Below, piece by piece: positions 20,825 through 28,970 of a stretch of 64,000 nucleotides of DNA. This stretch comes from Aeromicrobium yanjiei (GTDB taxonomy: Bacteria; Actinomycetota; Actinomycetes; Propionibacteriales; Nocardioidaceae). Where the stretch lies: the NCBI RefSeq assembly GCF_009649075.1, contig NZ_CP045737.1:1054001-1118000 (forward strand). The letters run 5' to 3'. The stretch's first letter is position 1; the number at the start of each line of letters is the position of its first letter. Below the pieces are notes generated by a model. The model saw only the letters and a program-made list of their open reading frames with translations. It did no database searches and had not been told where the DNA came from. The position numbers and the translations under genes are program-made.

Positions 20825-21164
20825 CCGCGCCGTCGAGCTGACCCGAGCAGCGGCAGCGGCCGCCGAGGACAAGCTCGCCCAGGACGTCATCGCGTTCGAC
20901 GTCTCCGAGCAGCTCGCACTGACCGACGTCTTCCTGCTGTGCTCCGGCTCCAGCCCGCGCCAGGTCAAGGCGATCCAGGACGCGGTCGAGGAGAAGATGA
21001 TCGAGCTGGGCGTCAAGGCCGTGCGCCGCGAGGGCGAGCGCGAGGGCCGATGGGTCCTGCTCGACTTCCAGGACATCGTCGTGCACGTCCAGCACCAGGA
21101 GGAGCGCGTGTTCTACGCGCTCGAGCGCCTCTGGAGCGACTGCCCGGTCGTCACGCTGGCATGA
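20811..21164 (+). CDS. rsfS: ribosome silencing factor RsfS (117 aa)
   Basis: Member of the RsfS/YbeB/Iojap family, which binds L14 and blocks subunit joining during starvation. Diagnostic stretches are [40 protein letters not shown], and [16 protein letters not shown]. The length is typical. Start overlaps nadD; stop overlaps the next start (ATGA). The nadD-rsfS order is widely conserved. Confidence 0.95.
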   Translation: MTATDRAVELTRAAAAAAEDKLAQDVIAFDVSEQLALTDVFLLCSGSSPRQVKAIQDAVEEKMIELGVKAVRREGEREGRWVLLDFQDIVVHVQHQEERVFYALERLWSDCPVVTLA

Positions 21165-21805
21165 CCCGCCAGGTCGTGCTGTGGCGCCACGGGCGCACCG
21201 AGTGGAACGTCGCCGGGCGCGTCCAGGGGCAGAGCGACATCCCCCTCGACGAGGTCGGTCACGCGCAGGCGCAGGAGGCTGCGAGCCGCCTGGCCACCCT
21301 CAGGCCGCACCGCATCCTCAGCTCGGACCTGCAGCGGGCCCGCGACACCGCGGCGTACCTCGGTGCGTTCACCGGTCTGGAGGTCGAGCTGGACCAGCGC
21401 TTCCGCGAGCTCAACTTCGGTGCCCGCGAAGGGCTGACGTGGCGCGAGGCGTGGGACCGGATGCCCGAGGGCATGCAGGCGTGGGTCGACGGCGACGAGA
21501 CGCAGATCCCCGGGAGCGAGACCCACCTGCAGGCGGGGGAGCGCTTCGCCGAGGGCCTGGAGTCGGCTCTCGCGTCGCTGCCCGCGGACAGCATCCTCGT
21601 CGTCGTCGCCCACGGTGCGGTGCTCCGCACGGGCATCTGCAGCTTCCTGGGCATCCCTCGCGCGCACTGGGGCACGTTCGGCGCGCTCAACAACTGCGCG
21701 TGGTCGGTCATCGAGGAGACACCGTGGCGTCCCGACACGAGCTGGCGGCTCACGGAGTGGAACGCCGGAACCCTTCCGGTTCCAGTGATGTCCGACGAGG
21801 AGTGA
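21161..21805 (+). CDS. histidine phosphatase family protein, phosphoglycerate mutase-like (214 aa)
   Basis: Begins VVLWRHGRTEWN, with the phospho-accepting histidine in the RHG motif (residues 9-11), then SSDLQRARDTA, the acid residue region FRELNFGAREGLT, and a second histidine in VVVAHGAVLRT. This is a cofactor-dependent phosphatase branch rather than a true glycolytic mutase, judging by length and by context after rsfS. The start overlaps the rsfS stop. Substrate unknown; in some actinobacteria enzymes at this position act on phosphosugars. Confidence 0.9.
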   Translation: MTRQVVLWRHGRTEWNVAGRVQGQSDIPLDEVGHAQAQEAASRLATLRPHRILSSDLQRARDTAAYLGAFTGLEVELDQRFRELNFGAREGLTWREAWDRMPEGMQAWVDGDETQIPGSETHLQAGERFAEGLESALASLPADSILVVVAHGAVLRTGICSFLGIPRAHWGTFGALNNCAWSVIEETPWRPDTSWRLTEWNAGTLPVPVMSDEE

Positions 21806-21812
21806 CCCCGGA

Positions 21813-21842
21813 TTGGGTCTTTCGGAGCGGACCGGCTAATAT
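21813..21842 (+). promoter_or_regulatory. tRNA-Ala promoter
   Basis: TTGGGT (21813-21818), 18-base spacer, TAATAT (21837-21842). The start site would be near 21849, about 20 bases before the mature tRNA. Confidence 0.6.
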
Positions 21843-21869
21843 TGGCGAGGCCCCTGAGGGGGACACCGC

Positions 21870-21942
21870 GGGGCATTGGCGCAGTTGGTAGCGCGCTTCC
21901 ATGGCATGGAAGAGGTCAGGAGTTCGAATCTCCTATGCTCCA
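21870..21942 (+). tRNA. tRNA-Ala (GGC)
   Basis: A full 73-base cloverleaf: acceptor GGGGCAT/ATGCTCC (one G-U pair), D arm with AGTTGGTAGC, anticodon stem CTTCC/GGAAG with the loop ATGGCAT (anticodon GGC), variable AGGTC, T arm AGGAG-TTCGAAT-CTCCT and discriminator A. The 3' CCA is not encoded. Confidence 0.96.
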
Positions 21943-21956
21943 CCGCACAGCACGTT

Positions 21957-21987
21957 GAACGCCCTTCCCGGACCGGGAGGGGCGTTC
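21957..21987 (+). terminator. hairpin after tRNA-Ala
   Basis: A 14-bp stem (one G-U pair) with a GAC triloop, 15 bases after the tRNA. There is no T run, as is common for high-GC actinobacterial terminators. Confidence 0.7.
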
Positions 21988-22069
21988 GTCGTTCGTGGTC
22001 CCCGACCGGGTCCCGGGACCCACTGCTGACGGGCCCGGGGGACGCCGGCGAGTTGGTACGGTGGCGGGC

Positions 22070-22813
22070 GTGTCCCGGGTGACGATGCGATCGGCGTTCA
22101 TCTCGGTGGCAGTGACGATCGCGGGCCTGCACCTGGTCGCCGTCACCCTGGCCGCCCTGCCGCCCAACCGCTACAGCGACGCGACAGCGTCCCGCACCGG
22201 CTACCTCGAGCCCTACTTCGCGCAGAACTGGCGGCTGTTCGCTCCCGCTCCCGTCGCGCAGGACCGCGAGGTCCTGTTCCAGGGCTCGTACGTCGGCGAC
22301 GACGGCACGGCGCGGCGTACCGCATGGGTCAGCTGGACCGGTGTCGAGCTGGACCTGATCCGGCACCGGCTGGTGGGTGGCCGCGCGGGATACGTCACCA
22401 ACAAGCTCTACGGGCCGCTCAGCCAGCGTTATCGCGGCCTGGGGCTGGCCCAGCGGGCGATCGCCGACGGCACGGACGAGACGGCCCCACCGTCGTGGAG
22501 CGAGCTGAGGGCGGACCTGTCGGCCGGGGGAGCAGATCCCGTCCGCGTCCGGACCTACGTCCTGTACGAGGAGGCGGCGGCGCGACTGGGGACCGAGGTG
22601 CTGGAGGCCCGGACGGGTCATGAGCTCACCGCCGTTCGCTATCGGCTGCGCGCGCACTCCGTGGTGCCCTACGCGCAGCGCACGGGCTCGGAGGTCGAGC
22701 GGCAGGCCGCCCGGCCGTCACCGACCCAGCGGGAGAGCGGCTGGCGCGTCCCGACGACCGGCGGCGCCCGCGAGCGCGACGCCGTCGCGGCGTTCGACCG
22801 GAGGCACCGATGA
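22070..22813 (+). CDS. DUF5819 family protein, first copy (247 aa)
   Basis: Matches the actinobacterial DUF5819 pattern: one N-terminal membrane segment (residues about 9-30), then an extracytoplasmic domain opening with GYLEPYFAQNWRLFAPAP. Function unknown. The GTG at 22070 is supported by TACGGT (22057-22062) seven bases upstream, a leaderless arrangement; an ATG at 22085 is an alternative. The stop overlaps the ATG of the following HTTM gene, so the two proteins are likely partners. A second, diverged DUF5819-HTTM pair lies at 25344-27186. Confidence 0.8.
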   Translation: MSRVTMRSAFISVAVTIAGLHLVAVTLAALPPNRYSDATASRTGYLEPYFAQNWRLFAPAPVAQDREVLFQGSYVGDDGTARRTAWVSWTGVELDLIRHRLVGGRAGYVTNKLYGPLSQRYRGLGLAQRAIADGTDETAPPSWSELRADLSAGGADPVRVRTYVLYEEAAARLGTEVLEARTGHELTAVRYRLRAHSVVPYAQRTGSEVERQAARPSPTQRESGWRVPTTGGARERDAVAAFDRRHR

Positions 22814-23751
22814 TCGAGCGCGCGGTGGGCTGGCTCAGTCAGGAGAAGCACTCGACGTACGGCCTGGCCGTCACCCGGATGATCCTGGGGCTCGTTGTGG
22901 CGAGCCAGCTCGTCGTCAACTGGGACGACCGGCACTACACGTGGGGCGACGGGGCGGAGTGGACCGCGCCGGTCCGCGACGCGACGTCCTGGCCGTCCTT
23001 TCTCGGCCTGTTCGGCCGACTGGACGGGAGGGCCTTCGACGCGCTCTACCTCCTGACGATCGTCTTCGGGGTGCTCCTGATGGTCGGCTACCGCACCCGC
23101 GCCACCGCGATCGTGACGCTGTTCCTGTGGATGTCCCTCTACGTCGCGAACCCGTTCGTGGGCTCGGGCGGAGACGCCGTGCTGCGCATGGTCCTGCTCT
23201 ACCTGTGCTTCACCGACGCAGGACTGCGCTGGTCGGTCGATGCCCGCCAGCGTGCCGAACGAGGGGAGATCCGGCCGTACGTACCGACGTGGGCCTCGGC
23301 CACGCTGCACAACCTGGCGACGATCCTGATCATCCACCAGGTCGTCATGGTCTACGTCGGATCGGCCTTCTGGAAGCTGCAGAGCGAGCGCTGGATGGAC
23401 GGGACGGCGGTCTACTACCCGCTGCAGACCGACGCGTACTCACCGTGGCACGACTGGCTGCAGCCCTTGTACGCCAACGGGCTCGTGATCGGCGGCGCGA
23501 CGTACCTCGCGATCGTCGTGCAGCTGTTCTTCCCGGTGCTGCTGATCCATCGGCCCACCCGACTGATCGCGCTCGTGCTGATCACCGGGATGCACCTGGG
23601 CATCGGCCTGTTCATGGGGATCTTGTACTTCTCGCTCGTCATGATCGCGGTCGACATGATCCTGGTGAGCGACTCGTCGTGGCTCCGCATCGCCGCTGCG
23701 GTACGCGCTCGCGGCAGGCGGCCGGTCCCGCAGCCTCCGTCCCGGGTGTGA
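22810..23751 (+). CDS. HTTM domain membrane protein, first copy (313 aa)
   Basis: Polytopic membrane protein with an HTTM (horizontally transferred transmembrane) domain, the domain shared with vitamin K-dependent gamma-carboxylase. It starts with LAVTRMILGLVVASQLVVNW and contains NPFVGSGGDAVLRMVLLYLC, the conserved N-P-G-GD-R region, then GSAFWKL and HLGIGLFMGI. Translation is coupled to the DUF5819 gene by an ATGA overlap. Whether bacterial HTTM proteins of this kind are carboxylases is not known. The gene is followed by a promoter and the LPDAG-anchored protein gene. Confidence 0.82.
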   Translation: MIERAVGWLSQEKHSTYGLAVTRMILGLVVASQLVVNWDDRHYTWGDGAEWTAPVRDATSWPSFLGLFGRLDGRAFDALYLLTIVFGVLLMVGYRTRATAIVTLFLWMSLYVANPFVGSGGDAVLRMVLLYLCFTDAGLRWSVDARQRAERGEIRPYVPTWASATLHNLATILIIHQVVMVYVGSAFWKLQSERWMDGTAVYYPLQTDAYSPWHDWLQPLYANGLVIGGATYLAIVVQLFFPVLLIHRPTRLIALVLITGMHLGIGLFMGILYFSLVMIAVDMILVSDSSWLRIAAAVRARGRRPVPQPPSRV

Positions 23752-23781
23752 CGCAGGCCCTGTAACCGGGAGTGACATTTC

Positions 23782-23810
23782 TTGTCTCCGGCTCTCGGAG
23801 ATCCTGTAAA
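23782..23810 (+). promoter_or_regulatory. promoter of the LPDAG protein, with internal palindrome
   Basis: TTGTCT (23782-23787) and TGTAAA (23805-23810) are 17 bases apart. Between them lies CTCCG-gctct-CGGAG (23786-23800), a 5-bp inverted repeat in the spacer that could be an operator. The transcript would carry a leader of about 98 bases, with AAGGGGA as the ribosome site (23900-23906). Confidence 0.45.
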
Positions 23811-23914
23811 TGTGGTTTAAGGTTGCGGAGCACGCACTCCCATGCTCCGCACCCGCCTCGACCGCGCTCCACGACGTGCGGCGGGCAAAAAAAGAAGTCA
23901 AGGGGAACTCCCAC

Positions 23915-25246
23915 ATGAAGAAAACGCTTGCCAAGAACTCCCTGGCAGCCGGGCTGGCGACACTCATCGTCACGGCCGGTCTGTCGTTCTCCGCCAACGG
24001 CGCGCCGGCTCCGGTCGCGTCGGCCGATGCCAGCGCGGTGAGGGGCACCGGCCTCTTCGAGGCTCTCGACGGTGGCACCTGTGAGGCCGTCCAGCCCACC
24101 GGCGCCACGACCGGTCGGTGCGGCGAAGGTCTTGACACCAACAGCATCGACGCGTTCTCGCAGAACGCGTCGGCAGGGGTCGACAAGGACCTCGACGGTG
24201 TCTCGGAGGCCAGCGCCAGCGTCGCGCCGATCGAGGCCCTCGACCTGCAGACGACCCTGGATCTCACGGACCTCGTGGAGGACCTCGGCGAGGTCGAGAC
24301 CGGGACGGTCCTGGATCCGATCCTGACCGGGCTGGTCGGCGACGGCAGCATCATCGGCGAGCTGCTCCGCACGCTGCTCCTCCCGGTCACCGAGGCCGTC
24401 GACACCGTGCTCGGCCAGGCGCTGGGGACGATCGACACCTCACTGCCGGTCACCCTCCGCGTGGGCGCGGTCAACGCCTCGGCCGAGGCCGAGCCGGGCC
24501 GGGCGACCGGTGAGAGCTCCGTTGCCGGTCTCGAGCTCGTCGTCACGCTCGGCACCGAGGAGATCGTCGTGCCGGTCACGCTCGGCACCGGCGTCAACGC
24601 CGATCTGCTGGTCGGTGCGCCGCAGGACCTGGTCGACGGGATCATCGCCGGGCTGAGCGACACGCTGACCAGGAGCCTCGGTGGGGCCCTCGGCGCCCTC
24701 AGCCCGCAGCTCGAGGCGCTCAACGCGCAGCTCGTCGGGCCGCTGCTCGACGCACTGGAGCCGACCCTGCTGGCGGGCCTGTCCGATGCGCTGAAGCCGC
24801 TCGTGAGCGGCACGGTCAACAAGCAGGTCGCGGCCTCGCCCGGCGAGCTCGAGGTCACGGCGCTGAGCCTGACGCTCCTCGGCGGCAACACGCTCGACCT
24901 GGCACGGGTCCACGTCGGGCCCAACCGGGTCGGCGAGGCAGCCGACGATGCGGACGCGGCAGCCGATGCCGACTCCGATGCCGACTCTGATGCCGACTCC
25001 GACTCCGACGCGGACTCGGCGGGCGACGCTGATGCCGATGCTGCGAGCGACGCGGATGCGGACGCTGACGCCGATGCCGATGCGGTGGCCGACGCCGACG
25101 CGCAGTCCGACGCCGACGTGACGCAGGCACTGCCGGACGCAGGTGCTCCCCGCAACCTGCTGCCGTTCATGTTCCTGGGCCTGGCCCTCGTGCTGTTCGG
25201 CGGAGCCGTCCTGCTGAACGAGAAGCGCCGCCGCCTGGTGGCGTGA
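23915..25246 (+). CDS. secreted Asp/Ala/Ser-repeat protein with LPDAG C-terminal anchor (choice-of-anchor G-like, 443 aa)
   Basis: A signal peptide (residues 1-29, MKKTLAKNSLAAGLA...) is followed by a mature domain rich in Leu, Val, Thr and Gly (about 30-340, including repeated LDALEPTLL/LSDALKPL segments) and a low-complexity Asp-Ala-Ser stretch (about 344-403, DADSDADSDADSDSD type). The end is a sorting-like signal: LPDAG at 406-410, a hydrophobic helix and KRRR. The pattern resembles the choice-of-anchor G family of actinobacterial surface proteins. LPDAG differs from LPxTG at position 4, so sortase processing is inferred. No sortase is in the window. The ATG follows AAGGGGA by eight bases. 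Its placement between two DUF5819-HTTM pairs suggests a shared role. Confidence 0.75.
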   Translation: MKKTLAKNSLAAGLATLIVTAGLSFSANGAPAPVASADASAVRGTGLFEALDGGTCEAVQPTGATTGRCGEGLDTNSIDAFSQNASAGVDKDLDGVSEASASVAPIEALDLQTTLDLTDLVEDLGEVETGTVLDPILTGLVGDGSIIGELLRTLLLPVTEAVDTVLGQALGTIDTSLPVTLRVGAVNASAEAEPGRATGESSVAGLELVVTLGTEEIVVPVTLGTGVNADLLVGAPQDLVDGIIAGLSDTLTRSLGGALGALSPQLEALNAQLVGPLLDALEPTLLAGLSDALKPLVSGTVNKQVAASPGELEVTALSLTLLGGNTLDLARVHVGPNRVGEAADDADAAADADSDADSDADSDSDADSAGDADADAASDADADADADADAVADADAQSDADVTQALPDAGAPRNLLPFMFLGLALVLFGGAVLLNEKRRRLVA

Positions 25247-25264
25247 TCGACTGAGCATGACCAG

Positions 25265-25299
25265 CGCTGCCGGTGACCCTCTCCAGGGCACCGGCAGCG
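25265..25299 (+). terminator. strong hairpin after the LPDAG gene
   Basis: Perfect 11-bp stem CGCTGCCGGTG/CACCGGCAGCG continued by CCCT/AGGG around a CTCC loop, 18 bases after the stop. It is a likely terminator and argues against the in-frame ATG at 25257 being the start of the next gene. Confidence 0.75.
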
Positions 25300-25343
25300 G
25301 TGCGTCCGGACGCACCGACCGACGAGGACAGGACGAGCTCGAG

Positions 25344-26099
25344 ATGCAGACCACCGGAGCGGCGTCATCCGGTCACCGGCCGTGGCAACGAGCGCTCGTG
25401 GTCGTCCTGGCGCTGGTCGCGGTGGTGCACGCGGCGGTGCTGGCCCTGTGGGTGTCCCCGTCCGGTCCGGTCCGTGACGCGGTCGGCGACCGAGCACTGG
25501 CGGCCTGGGTCAATCCCTACTTCGCCCAGCAGTGGAGCGCGCTGGTGCCCAACGCCCAGTTCGCGGACGAGTCGTTCATGGTCCGTGCGCAGGTCAGGGA
25601 CGGTGCCGGCGGCGCGATCACGATGAGCGACTGGATGGACGTGACGGCGGTCGAGACGGACGCGCTGCGGCACGACATCGATCCCGCACGCGTCCACGTG
25701 GCGGCCCGCCGGATCGCGACCAACCTCAACGGCGCGATGTTCGGCCTCAACCCGCGCCAGCGCGAGCTCGTCGCCGCGTCGTACACGAAGGAGCCGATCG
25801 AGCGGCTCGGCGACCGGCTGTACTCGGCGGGCACGGACCGCCAGGCGGCCGTCCGGAGCTACGTCACGTACGACACCATGGCGACGCGCTTCGCCTCGAT
25901 GTACGCCCGCGCACGGCTCGACGGGACGATCCTCAAGGTGCAGTACCGCGTCGGACGCCGCACGGTGCCCGCGGGCGCGGATCGCCCGGCAGATGCTCTG
26001 CACGACCGCGACTTCCGCTGGTTCGCGTTCGGCTTCCGACGGGGGTTCACCGCCTCCTACGAGGCGCAGACCGCATTCGAGCGCCATGCGGGGGCGTGA
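25344..26099 (+). CDS. DUF5819 family protein, second copy (251 aa)
   Basis: A membrane segment at about residues 18-38 (ALVVVLALVAVVHAAVLAL) is followed by the DUF5819-type NPYFAQQWSALVPNAQFADE start of the outer domain. It shares the PYFAQ-W core with the copy at 22070 but is otherwise diverged, so the duplication is old. The ATG at 25344 is chosen because an upstream ATG at 25257 overlaps the terminator hairpin and would add a poorly conserved tail. The stop falls inside the start of the HTTM gene (14-base overlap). Function unknown. Confidence 0.72.
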   Translation: MQTTGAASSGHRPWQRALVVVLALVAVVHAAVLALWVSPSGPVRDAVGDRALAAWVNPYFAQQWSALVPNAQFADESFMVRAQVRDGAGGAITMSDWMDVTAVETDALRHDIDPARVHVAARRIATNLNGAMFGLNPRQRELVAASYTKEPIERLGDRLYSAGTDRQAAVRSYVTYDTMATRFASMYARARLDGTILKVQYRVGRRTVPAGADRPADALHDRDFRWFAFGFRRGFTASYEAQTAFERHAGA

Positions 26100-27186
26100 G
26101 CCGGTGCCGTCGCGGGGACGGCGCGTGGTGCAGGCGCCCGGGCGGGCGGTCGACGCGGCGGCGGACTGGCTGCTGGCCGAGCCGCGTACGCCGTACGGCG
26201 CCGCGGTGTGCCGGATCGGGGTCGCGCTCTCGGTGCTCGGCCTGCTCGCAGCCAATGCGTCGACCCGGGAGGCCTGGGCGGGTCCGGGCGCGGTCTGGGC
26301 CGAGCCTGCACGCGCGCTGAGCCAGTTCCCCGAGACGCAGCTGCTCGACGGAGTCAGCGGGGACGTGCTGACCCTGTTCTACGTCCTCACCATGGCGGCG
26401 GCCGCCGCGATGGTGCTCGGCTGGCACGCCAGGGCCGCCAACGCGGTGACGCTCGTCGGGTTCATCGCTGTGGTCTCGCAGAACCCGGTGGTCGGCGACG
26501 AGGGAGACAATCTCGTGCGGATCGCCCTGATGTGGCTCCTGCTCATGCAGACGGCAGAGCGCTGGTCCCTCGACGCGTGGCGCCGTGGGCGCAGGAGCGA
26601 CCAGGTCGAGGAGGAGCGGGAGGCGGTCCTGCCGCCCTGGCTCGCGTCGGGCCTGCACCACGTGGGACTGATCGGTCTCACGACCCAGATCGTGCTGCTG
26701 TGCCTGGCCGGTGGCCTGGACAAGATCTCGCAGGACGTCTGGCAGCGGGGCACGGCGATGTACTCCACGATGCAGCTGCCCGAGCTGCGTCCCCACCCGG
26801 GTCTGTCGGACGCGATCTCCACGAACCCGATCGCCCTGGGCGCCCTGACCTACGCCGTGCTGCTCACCCAGCTGTTGTTCGGGCCGTTCCTCCTCCACAC
26901 CGTGACGCGCAGGATCGTCGTCGCGGCGACGGTCCTGGTCAATCTCGTGCTCGCGGTGCTGCTGGCCGTGCCGTGGAGCGCGCTCGCGATCGTCTCGCTC
27001 GCAGCGGTGTTCGTGTCCACCGAGTCGTACGAGCGGGTGGACGAGTGGCTCCGGGCCCGTCTGGCGCCTGTGGGGGACTGGCTGGCCCTGCGCTGGTACG
27101 CCGTCGAGGACGCCGGGACCGCGGTGCTGGAGCGCACCTGGTGGCCGGTGGCGGACTGGGTCAGAGCCGCCGTGCGGCGTCGCTGA
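26086..27186 (+). CDS. HTTM domain membrane protein, second copy (366 aa)
   Basis: Polytopic HTTM protein paralogous to the one at 22810. It aligns through NPVVGDEGDNLVRIALMWLLL, and through GLDKISQDVWQRGTAMY, which corresponds to GSAFWKLQSERWMDGTAVY in the first copy. It carries an extra C-terminal tail rich in Trp and Arg. The start ATG overlaps the DUF5819 stop; a GTG at 26104 is an alternative. Genes and order repeat the first pair exactly, which supports a conserved two-subunit unit. No enzyme activity can be assigned. Confidence 0.8.
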   Translation: MRGREPVPSRGRRVVQAPGRAVDAAADWLLAEPRTPYGAAVCRIGVALSVLGLLAANASTREAWAGPGAVWAEPARALSQFPETQLLDGVSGDVLTLFYVLTMAAAAAMVLGWHARAANAVTLVGFIAVVSQNPVVGDEGDNLVRIALMWLLLMQTAERWSLDAWRRGRRSDQVEEEREAVLPPWLASGLHHVGLIGLTTQIVLLCLAGGLDKISQDVWQRGTAMYSTMQLPELRPHPGLSDAISTNPIALGALTYAVLLTQLLFGPFLLHTVTRRIVVAATVLVNLVLAVLLAVPWSALAIVSLAAVFVSTESYERVDEWLRARLAPVGDWLALRWYAVEDAGTAVLERTWWPVADWVRAAVRRR

Positions 27187-27206
27187 GCTCGGCTAGGCTC
27201 CCGACC

Positions 27207-27578
27207 GTGAAGGCACTCCTGAACCTCCTGCTCGGCCTCGTGGGGGCCGGGATCGTCGCCGCGATCGTGCTGTTCTTCGTGACCCGTGCGGACGAGGAGG
27301 AGGACGCCGCGCCTCCCGCCGAGAACGCGGTCGTCCGGATGTCCACCCAGGGGGTCGTCGCCAACATCGAGCGAAAGCTCGAGGCCACGTCCGGGCGGCC
27401 GCTCGAGGTCAGGTGTCCGAAGAAGGTCGATGAGTCGATCGGCACGACGTTCCGCTGCAGCGTGCGTGCCGAGGGCGGACGGGACCGCATCGCGATCGCG
27501 AGCGTCGAGATCAGGGGAGCGGGTGGACAGTTCGGCTGGACCTCCCGTCCGGTGGAGGCCGCGGCCCCGGCTCCGTAG
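27207..27578 (+). CDS. DUF4333-like membrane-anchored protein (123 aa)
   Basis: An N-terminal membrane helix (about residues 2-26) is followed by an acidic linker and a small extracytoplasmic domain with VRCPKKVDESIGTTFRC, the Cys-P...G-xx-F-xC pattern of DUF4333, whose two cysteines may form a disulfide. Function unknown. TAGGCT at 27194-27199, seven bases before the GTG, marks a leaderless start. It ends three bases before the convergent MFS gene with no hairpin between. Confidence 0.72.
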   Translation: MKALLNLLLGLVGAGIVAAIVLFFVTRADEEEDAAPPAENAVVRMSTQGVVANIERKLEATSGRPLEVRCPKKVDESIGTTFRCSVRAEGGRDRIAIASVEIRGAGGQFGWTSRPVEAAAPAP

Positions 27579-27581
27579 CGA

Positions 27582-28808
27582 TCAGACGGCGCCGGCGGCC
27601 ACGCGTCGTCCCGAGAGCACCAGCAGGACCACCGGGATCGTCAGGACCGCGGCCGCGACGTTGAGCGTGCCGAAGCCGCTCACCGCCACCACGAGCCCGG
27701 CCAGCAGTCCGCCGAAGGCGCCGGCAAGATTCATCGTCAGGTCGGACAGTCCTTGGACGACAGGACGGGTCGAGACCTCGAGGGAGTTGGTCAGCTTGGC
27801 CGCTCCGGCGATGACCGACGCGGACCAGCCGATGCCGAGCAGCGTGAGGCCGATCGTGATCTGCACCTGCGAGCTGCCCGACGTGCCCGCGACGCACGCC
27901 GCCACGACGAGGATCGACTGGCCGAGCAGGATCGTGCGGTCGGCTCCCCAGGTGTCGCTCAGCCAGCCCATCAGGGGCGACAGCGCGAACATGCCGGCGA
28001 TGTGCAGGCTGATGGTCAGGCCGATGACCTCGAGGGCGGCCCCGTGATCCTCCATGTGCACCGGGGTCAGGGCCATGACCGCGACCATCACGGCGTGCGA
28101 CGAGGCGATGGCCCACATCGCGGTGAGCGTGCGGCCACGCGCGTACGGCAGGGCGGCGCGGAGTCCGCGGGGTGCCGGTGCAGCATCGGCTGAGCGCACG
28201 AGGGGATCGGGGCGCAGCAGCACGAACGTCAGCAGGCCGGCGATGCCGAAGCCGACGGCCGAGAAGATCATGGGTCCGGCGAGATCGGGCACGCCGACGA
28301 GATCGGCGAACGAGGCGCCGGGGCCGGTCAGGTTGGGCCCGATGACCGCGCCGAGGGTGGTCGACCAGACCACGATCGACAGCGAGCGGCCGATCTGCTC
28401 GGGCTGGGCCCGGTCGGTCGCGGCGAACCGCGACTGGAGATTGGCCGCGGTGCTGCCGCCGAACAGACCGAGCCCGGCGAGTGCCAGCGGGAGGGACTCC
28501 AGCGAGGCGGCCGCGACCGTGATCGCGGCGCCGAGCGCGCCGGCGACCCAGCCGAGCGTGAGGGCGGGTCGCCGCCCGGCCCGGGCGGCGAGCGAGGACA
28601 ACGGGATCGTGAACGCTGCCGCGCCGAGCGTCAGCATGACGACGGCCATGCCCGCCCAGCCGGACGAGCCGGAGATGTCCTTCAGCAGCAGGCTGCCGAC
28701 GGCGAGCCCGGCACCGTTGCCGACGCCGCCCACCACCTGCACCAGCACGAGCACCAGCACCACCCGCCGCTGCACGGAGGCTGTCGGAACGGGCCCAGAA
28801 GAACTCAC
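27582..28808 (-). CDS. MFS transporter (408 aa)
   Basis: About 12 helices, with the MFS loop 2-3 motif as SLAARAGRRPALTLGWVAG and a second-half counterpart GWLSDTWGADRTILLG. General drug/metabolite-exporter-like, with no specific substrate signature. TAGATT (minus strand, 28815-28820) ends six bases before the GTG, so a leaderless mRNA is likely. Confidence 0.8.
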   Translation of the reverse strand: MSSSGPVPTASVQRRVVLVLVLVQVVGGVGNGAGLAVGSLLLKDISGSSGWAGMAVVMLTLGAAAFTIPLSSLAARAGRRPALTLGWVAGALGAAITVAAASLESLPLALAGLGLFGGSTAANLQSRFAATDRAQPEQIGRSLSIVVWSTTLGAVIGPNLTGPGASFADLVGVPDLAGPMIFSAVGFGIAGLLTFVLLRPDPLVRSADAAPAPRGLRAALPYARGRTLTAMWAIASSHAVMVAVMALTPVHMEDHGAALEVIGLTISLHIAGMFALSPLMGWLSDTWGADRTILLGQSILVVAACVAGTSGSSQVQITIGLTLLGIGWSASVIAGAAKLTNSLEVSTRPVVQGLSDLTMNLAGAFGGLLAGLVVAVSGFGTLNVAAAVLTIPVVLLVLSGRRVAAGAV

Positions 28809-28871
28809 CGAAGGAATCTATCGAAGAGCGACGACACGCACGAGACCACAGGCCGAGCGAGCGCCAGCTGG

Positions 28872-28970
28872 GGGCACCTCCCGCTTGCGGGGGAGTGAAG
28901 GCAAGCGCCCGGGCGAAGCCCGGCAGAGCGGCGAGGAACGAGCCGCGGGCGCGGCGAAGCCGCGCAGCGC
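28872..28970 (-). repeat. cluster of four GC-rich hairpins after the M13 peptidase gene
   Basis: In 99 bases there are four stems: CCCG-CTTG-CGGG near 28880-28891, a 6-bp stem with GAA triloop at 28909-28923, GCGGC/GCCGC at 28928-28946, and a 7-bp GCGCGGC-GAA-GCCGCGC at 28949-28965. It lies directly downstream (minus strand) of the peptidase stop, so it could terminate transcription or protect the 3' end. The CTGGGGGCACCTCCCGC edge looks like a dispersed intergenic repeat. Confidence 0.55.

Noticed and set aside
24945-25130. Frameshift or sequencing artefact in the Asp/Ala/Ser tract
   Set aside because: The frame continues into a proper LPDAG-helix-KRRR anchor, so the tract is real coding sequence.
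25257-25343. ATG at 25257 as the start of the second DUF5819 gene
   Set aside because: It would put a perfect 11-bp terminator-type hairpin inside the coding region; ATG 25344 gives a normal membrane-anchor start.
21870-28970. Genomic island inserted at tRNA-Ala
   Set aside because: The DUF5819-HTTM region follows a tRNA gene, but I find no integrase and no second copy of the tRNA 3' end; base composition looks the same as the neighbours.
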